Both the position numbers and the translations under genes were made by a program. A stretch of 64,000 nucleotides of DNA, taken from Helianthus annuus. Taxonomy: Eukaryota > Streptophyta > Magnoliopsida > Asterales > Asteraceae. The DNA is taken from positions 5,451,220 through 5,515,219 of the forward strand of contig NC_035448.2 in assembly GCF_002127325.2 (NCBI RefSeq), written 5' to 3'. A model generated the notes under the pieces. It had not been told where the DNA came from, did no database searches, and worked only from the letters and a program-made list of their open reading frames with translations. Each line of letters opens with the position of its first letter. The stretch's first letter is position 1. Shown here piece by piece: positions 58,456-64,000 of this stretch.

Positions 58456-59610
58456 ATGGTGAAAACGGTGATCAGAGAAGAAATCCGGCTCACATCCGTC
58501 GAAGACCGTCTCAGTAAATTCTCTCTCTCCTTCCAGGTAGGGTTAGTAATCGGGAAGATAAGTACGAGTCTGGATAGAGGATTTGTGTTCGATTTAGTTC
58601 CGACGCCGGAGAACCAGCTTCTTGGATTGTTGAGGGTAAAAAGGATACTAATAAGAAGAAAGGGGGATCGAAATCGCAATCGCAATCGAATTCTTTGTCG
58701 AGTTTGTTGGTTGATAAGGATTGGGTTGCTGAACATGCTCGTCAGGTTTCAAGAATGCTACTTGGCAGTATGAAGGTAGTTGGCATTTACATATGGGTCA
58801 ATGAAAGCTTGTTCAAGAATTCAACTTTAGTGCTTTGCTAGACTGTTAAAGGGGTTGCAGATGCAGCACCGATAAGAGATTCTAATTGGGACGAGAGACT
58901 GCTTATTCACATCAGCTATAGTGCAAGGAGGTGGACATGTAAAAACTGCTCATTGTCTTTAAATATAACCTCAAGCAGTCTACGCCCATGTGATTTTAAA
59001 ATGAGAAGAGTTTTATCTACCCTTCAGACGTTTAAATGTATTTACAATTTTGATATATAAGGTTTCCGATATTTCGTAAGAATGCTTCAAGTTTTGGAAG
59101 TTTTGCTGGAATTGTTCGTGACATAATATCAGGTCATGTCGAAGAACTTAAGGGTGCAAAGGATTTGATTGATGGGAATTTGGTGGATGTGGATGAGCAG
59201 TACGCATCCGATGGTGTGCATGAAGTTGAATTTCTTATCCCTTTCACGCAGCATACATCTTTTCGAGCATACATTAAAGAGGATGTTGTTGGATATTAGT
59301 GTTCACTGGCTCTATCTGTTCCTTTGCATACTCAAATTCCAAAGAACCAATTTCACAAGATTTGGCTGATATAAAGGGAGACATTATTTCAAGTCTATAC
59401 AGCAGATTTGATGTCATTTGTGACGAAGCCGATGGGCAAATGGATTCGGTTGCAGATGGTAATGAGGAATCAGTGAATGGAGTTTTGAATCAGATTCATA
59501 TTCCTCAACTTTAGCTGCAGTTATCAAGAAACAGATGCAGTCTTTCTTTCCCTCAAAGAGTTTTTGTTCCCTGGCTGGGTGATACATATATATATATGCG
59601 ACTACATACA
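58456..59610 (+). pseudogene. ODR4-like: ODR4-like processed pseudogene
   Basis: The frame opens at ATG 58456 (MVKTVIREEIRL, EDRLSKF, VGLVIGKISTSLDRGFVFDLVPTP), the start of the plant ODR-4 homologue family. Animal ODR-4 helps traffic receptors; the plant role is little known. After a frameshift near 58620 the match continues with DWVAEHARQVSRMLLGSMKVVG. It goes on with DERLLIHISYSARRWTC, SSLRPCDFKM, EELKGAKDLIDGNLV and CSFAYSNSKEPISQ. It fades after FVPWLGDT near 59585. At least three stops (about 58840, 59058, 59299) and further shifts break it. The gene in other plants has many introns; here the homologous segments are contiguous, so a retrocopy is likely. The 3' end of the family is missing. 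Confidence 0.75.
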
Positions 59611-60194
59611 ATCTTCTTAAAGTTTCTTTCAGAAAAACGAACCAGTTTTTGATATTCTGTATTGCATCGTGTTCAAGTTAATGGATCATCAGTGGCTTGC
59701 TATGCGCACATCTTACATGGATTTAAATGCCGCAACGAAATCAACCTGTCATCAACGAGAAAGAGAACTTTTGGAAGAAAACTTGACAGGTACAAAGATT
59801 CACACGGTCCATGATCAGACATGGTGAACGATATTGTATCAACGTTTCACTACCAACTGTCTGCCTGAGTCCCTAGAGGTATTGAGCTTTCTGACAAAAG
59901 ATCTATATGAGCCATCTACTTTATGATGTAAAACAAATGAACCTGAAAGAATTGTTTGTATCAGCTTTTTCGCGTCTAATGGGTTGGTTTTACGCAAAAG
60001 TTCGAAAATGTTTTTTGAACAAATCCTTTTCTTCTCTATTAGAAATGTTTTGACTTGAACATAAATCTTTTAAAACATTTGAACATTGTAAACACTAGGT
60101 TTGTTGAATAAACTGGAAGTGTTCTATGAAGTTCACTGAGAGCCATCAGTTTCATTTAGTAGAAAATTGGTTTTAATTGATAAATTGGTTTACT
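59611..60194. other. Spacer after the pseudogene
   Basis: A stretch at 59685-59800 is open in one frame (HGFKCRNEINLSS), but I do not recognise it; it may be a pseudogene remnant. Otherwise nothing. Confidence 0.35.
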
Positions 60195-60875
60195 TGTGAT
60201 AACCGGTGATTTACGGCTCTTAATTACATGATTAACAGATGATTAAACTGATAATAAGTAGTGTTTAAAACGTAGACTAACTTAAATAGGCCTTTGGATT
60301 GCCCGGGAACGCCTATCCGTCTTAACAGTGCGCGAACGATGGTTTACAGAGAAACCTGCGAAACGTTAAACGGCAACGGATTGAAACCGAACGAAATACC
60401 GAAAACGTTGACGAAAACAGAATTTCTACGAATATTTTATATTTATGAATTTAACTTTTCGAAATTATTATGCTACCGTACGATACAAATGCAAACGTGA
60501 ACGAAAAACGCTATTGTGGGAAACGCACCGACAATGGAACGGAAACATCGGACACTCGTATTACCTTCAAACTGAAAATTTATGACATGTTTAGCTTCAT
60601 AATTAAATTTCAGTACTCGCAGACAAAACCGGACCGAGAAACGGTTAAGACGACAAATGACACAATTTTATGAGAATTTTACCGATATCGACGAACGAAC
60701 GCGTCAACCACGTCAACCTACGCTATTTTACGTCCTATAATTTTAAAATAATGATTTGCGACAATTTTTAGAAAAACGGGTGCGTTAACGGGTTCGTAGG
60801 AGTTGGCGGGCCACTCAAAGCGCGGGGACTGGGCATGTGGGCCTTGGGCCCAAGCCCACTAACCATAAATCCAAG

Positions 60876-60883
60876 TATATAAG
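60876..60883 (+). promoter_or_regulatory. Candidate TATA box
   Basis: TATATAAG is followed about 30 bp downstream by a ttcattttttt...acattcaaag leader resembling a transcription start. No gene follows, fitting an LTR promoter. Confidence 0.5.
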
Positions 60884-61639
60884 AACCCTATCTCTCATTT
60901 GCCTTCATTTTTTTGTGCAGACATTCAAAGATCAAAACCAAACACACACACAGCTCACTTTTCCTCTCCCTCTCTCCGGTGATATATAGCCGGACTCCAG
61001 CCGGTGAGACCGGCGGAGCCGGTGGTGGGAAACGGCGGCGTCGCCGCTAGGGCGGCGGTGGAGATGTTTTTCCGGCGCGTGCCCCCTCCCCCACGTCAAC
61101 ACCCCTATCCCTCTGTCTCCTCTCAAACTCCGGCGATCGGAGCCGGTTTCCGGTCAGATCTCCGACCGTCACATCCTTTCACCCTTTGTTCTCCTCCGAA
61201 ACACCACCCCTGTTTCTGACTATCGGCTGCCACCACCAGCTGGTGGTGGCGTGCGACGAGAAAGGCAAGAGAGAGAGAGAGAGACCGAGAGAGAGAGACC
61301 GGAGGAGAGAGAACCGGCGGTCGGAGGTTCGGACCGCCGGTCGGATCGTTTATCCGGTGGTCGACGTTTTCATCCGATGAGCTCTGGTTCAGGTGGCGGT
61401 TCTGTGTTGATTTAGAGTGTGGTTCAGTTTGGAATCAGACTCGGCTCGGTTCAGCTAGATGGTGGTCGGCGGTCTGTGACTCGGTCCGACGGATCTTTCC
61501 GTTTCAAGGCACGAGTCAACTCCGGGAGGACATCGGATGCTTCAGGTGCTCATCTTAGATTCATGTTCGGCTCGGGTCAAGGTGTCTCGGTACGGGTGTT
61601 TGGTTCGAGTCGACTCAGTTAAACCGAGTTCACTCGGCT

Positions 61640-61830
61640 CGGGCCCGGGTCAAATAGTCAACGGCGGGTCAAGTGGTCAACAGCTCCGGTTCGGCTTCGT
61701 TTCACGGTCAGACGGCTCGGTTCGGTTTGATTCGGTCAACCAAGTCAACTCAGTCGGTCAACTCAGTCAAACCTGGTCAACTCGGTGAGCCGACTCGGTC
61801 AACCCAGTTGACTCGGCTAACTCAGTAGAC
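61640..61830 (+). repeat. ggtcaactcggt short repeats
   Basis: Imperfect 9-12 bp repeats of (g)gtcaactcag/gg recur about ten times. The open frames across them are by-products. Confidence 0.6.
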
Positions 61831-62246
61831 TTTTCGCAATCGACATGAAGATTTGGTAAATAATCAACATCAAGATTCATATTTACGTTTGATTATAGTT
61901 TTAATGGATTACGTGAAATACGAGCTCAAACCGAACAAATTAACGAATTTTAGTTAATATTTACATGGAGTTAGTTAGTATTTTGTTATATAAATTGATT
62001 ATGCAAAAATATTATTGAATCTTGTTGAATTTTTGAAAATATAACGACAACTTGTGTTGTCGGGGCCGTCCAAAAACAGAGGAAACTCTGTCCGTTTTTC
62101 TAGAAAATCCGTAACGTGAAATGTGTTTTATTATGAAACGAACATTCGATTTCAACTACACTTTTAGAAAAACAAATACGAATACATAATTTCTTTTGAC
62201 GATACTTTACAACTCACTAAAAACGACGAAGACACGAACTATTATA

Positions 62247-62780
62247 CAAATAAAATATAATTATTATTATATTTCAAACGTTAAACTCAAATCCTTTTTG
62301 TGAATGAATATAGTATATATATTTATTCAGCATCAAATAGCACGGATTCGTTCACAAACAAATATAGCTTATATACTTATTTCGAACATCGAGAGTCGGA
62401 CATGTTTATCTATGTTTACTTTAAACACTGAGAACCCGACAAATACTTTATGAAATCAATATAATTAATTATATTGTTTCAAACCGGACACGCCTTCGTT
62501 TTATAAAATAAATATAGTTTTATATTTATTCCAAAGACCAAAGAACGTGAATTCGTTTTTACAAAAAAAATAAATATAGTTTCTATACTTATTTCTAGTA
62601 ACAAACAATGACGAGTTATTTTACAAAAATAAATACGGCTTATATATTTATTTTAAAGATCGTACATCACGACTTCTTTTATAAAATAAATATAGATTTT
62701 ATATTTATTTCATACTTCAAACAACTCGACGATCCTCTTTATAAAATAAATATAACTTTTATATTTATTTTTAAACGCCT
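62247..62780. repeat. ~58-bp array of AT-rich hairpins
   Basis: The near-palindrome aaaataaatatag..tatatttattt recurs at about 62247, 62303, 62357, 62449, 62504, 62567, 62625, 62683 and 62743. The intervals are about 54-63 bp apart from one gap. The spacers differ and contain short cgac/gacg-bearing stretches. Confidence 0.75.
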
Positions 62781-63527
62781 AAACGACATATACCTATATT
62801 ATGTTGAGATGCGATATATGATGCGAGTTGTTGAATATTATTTTCATATATTCGTTACATAAACTTACCACTTCTCGAAGACGACTAACGCGACTATAGC
62901 GATATATTTATATATCTTATATAAATATTTATATATTTGAAATTTCTCGAAAGCTAAGTCTTTCAAACACTTACTAATTGTTACCGGCAATAAACGAACT
63001 AAATAAATATAACTTAATCGTTTTCATTAAGTTAACAACAAACCGTCGAATCGTTCGATTAATGATTCGGTAGAGCTCGATGACACGTAGTTTAGTTACT
63101 GCAATTATTAAACTTATTAGATATTCCGTGTTAGGAATATTGTAGAATGCACGCTAGCGAGTCACGTCTTAGAAATGACATCATCAAAGTCGTACATAGC
63201 TAGCTTTGCACAGGAATATTCAGGTGAGTTCATAACCCCCACTGTTTACTGTTTTACATTTTTGTAAATGTTTTCGGGGGTGGAAAGACATGCACGTTTT
63301 TCAGAAACATACAAAGTTTTCGATAAACAAAGACTGTATATTTTTAGACAAAGCAAGTTTTACAAGAACATACAAAGTTTTGAACAAACGCAAAACTCGT
63401 ATTTCTAAATCATATTACGAATGGATTTCGAGGAACTCAAATGATTTACGAAAAGTTCATACTAAGATACCGGTTTTTACAAAACAAATGCGTATTTTCT
63501 AAATGTGTATGATTTTCATAACTAGGG

Positions 63528-63622
63528 AGTTGGCCTTAGAGGCTGGGAGGTTCAGCCTTAGAGGCTGGGGAGGTTCAGCCTTTGGGGTTGGGTAGGTTCA
63601 GCCTTAGAGGCTGAGGTAAAAT
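63528..63622 (+). repeat. ~25-bp tandem repeat (gccttagaggctgggaggttca)
   Basis: Four imperfect units of ttagaggctggg(g)aggttcagcc follow head to tail. Confidence 0.85.
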
Positions 63623-64000
63623 ACATGTTACAATTATTGCAAACATTCATTACATGGTACGGTTAGCGTAGGGAGGGTTTATACTACTAGATCATGTGAG
63701 GGGTGGGTACAACACTCGAGGCCATTAATCCTCTTTGTTAGGACCGAGGGACACAAGAGTGATAGATCTATTTGGGTGTAGCGAGCCCACACCCGTGAGG
63801 CCAGGGGGCGGCCCATAGAGGTGACTGTGTCTTACAGCCGAAGCCCGGTACAAATTTGCTAGGTTTGAGTTTCCCTGCACTTTCTTACACATATCAGTGG
63901 CTTTGCAACCCATTGGTGATCTCTTTTTCCTTATTGCTACATACCAGGGATTTTCATCATACACACTTACAAAATGCTTGATTTATACAGAATAAGAACC

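Larger units (their letters stand above)
60195..64000 (+). mobile_element. Probable very long Ty3/gypsy-type LTR, cut by the window end
   Basis: From tgtgataaccgg (60195) the DNA has the character of a large LTR: no ORF that looks real, and a TATA box at 60876-60883 followed by a pyrimidine-rich leader. A GC-rich tract (61000-61830) carries repeated ggtcaactcgg motifs. Then come an AT-hairpin array and a short tandem array. The right border and partner LTR lie outside the window, so this is inference from composition and recalled similarity. Confidence 0.4.

Noticed and set aside
61004..61219. Short GC-rich ORFs after the TATA box at 60876
   Set aside because: No domain, overlapping frames and low-complexity composition; an LTR leader explains them better.
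62247..62780. CRISPR-like array
   Set aside because: Regular repeats with variable spacers look similar, but the repeats are AT-rich palindromes in a plant LTR with no cas genes; the resemblance is superficial.

Overview
The window is plant nuclear DNA: AT-rich, gene-poor and packed with transposons. Its few host genes carry GT-AG introns, and LTR retrotransposons, MITEs and tRNA-derived SINEs fill the rest. The mix of families (chromovirus-type LTRs beginning TGTAACACCCC, Athila-like and Tat-like Ty3/gypsy elements, hAT and PIF/Harbinger MITEs, palindromic foldback elements) suggests a eudicot, and Asteraceae is my best guess. That lineage call is inference.

Only two host genes look intact. 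One is a plus-strand, three-exon, 557-residue nodulin-like/NFD4-like major facilitator transporter (7358-10817). The other is a minus-strand, single-exon, 201-residue SAM-domain protein (13440-14045). A third gene copy, an intronless and broken ODR4-like sequence (58456-59610), is a probable processed pseudogene. The transporter's upstream region exists twice (4270-6425 and 7045-7335); the distal copy is split by an hAT-type element. Its intron 2 holds a 431-bp near-palindrome.

The centre (22310-50006) is a four-level nest of insertions, ordered by target-site duplications. A palindromic TIR element received a minus-strand chromovirus-type LTR of about 3 kb (TSD AGTTT). That LTR received a minus-strand Athila-like element (24988-48864, TSD GTGTT, tRNA-Asp primer site). 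That element received a plus-strand Tat-lineage element (33119-46109, TSD GTTTC). The Athila-like copy has lost gag and most of RT/RNase H but keeps an extra spliced-type ORF. The Tat copy has near-identical LTRs, gag-protease-RT-dual RNase H-integrase with several breaks, and downstream a six-exon antisense gene with its own TATA box.

The left flank (1-6800) is a copia 3' end, MITEs, minisatellites and an hAT-type element. Between 11 and 22 kb lie at least eight MITEs or foldbacks, many with clear target-site duplications. The right flank (50-64 kb) holds a SINE, a 2.3-kb long-TIR element, a palindrome, a copia 5' LTR with its primer-binding site but no recognisable gag-pol, the ODR4-like pseudogene, and what looks like a very long LTR running off the window end with arrays of AT-rich hairpin repeats.
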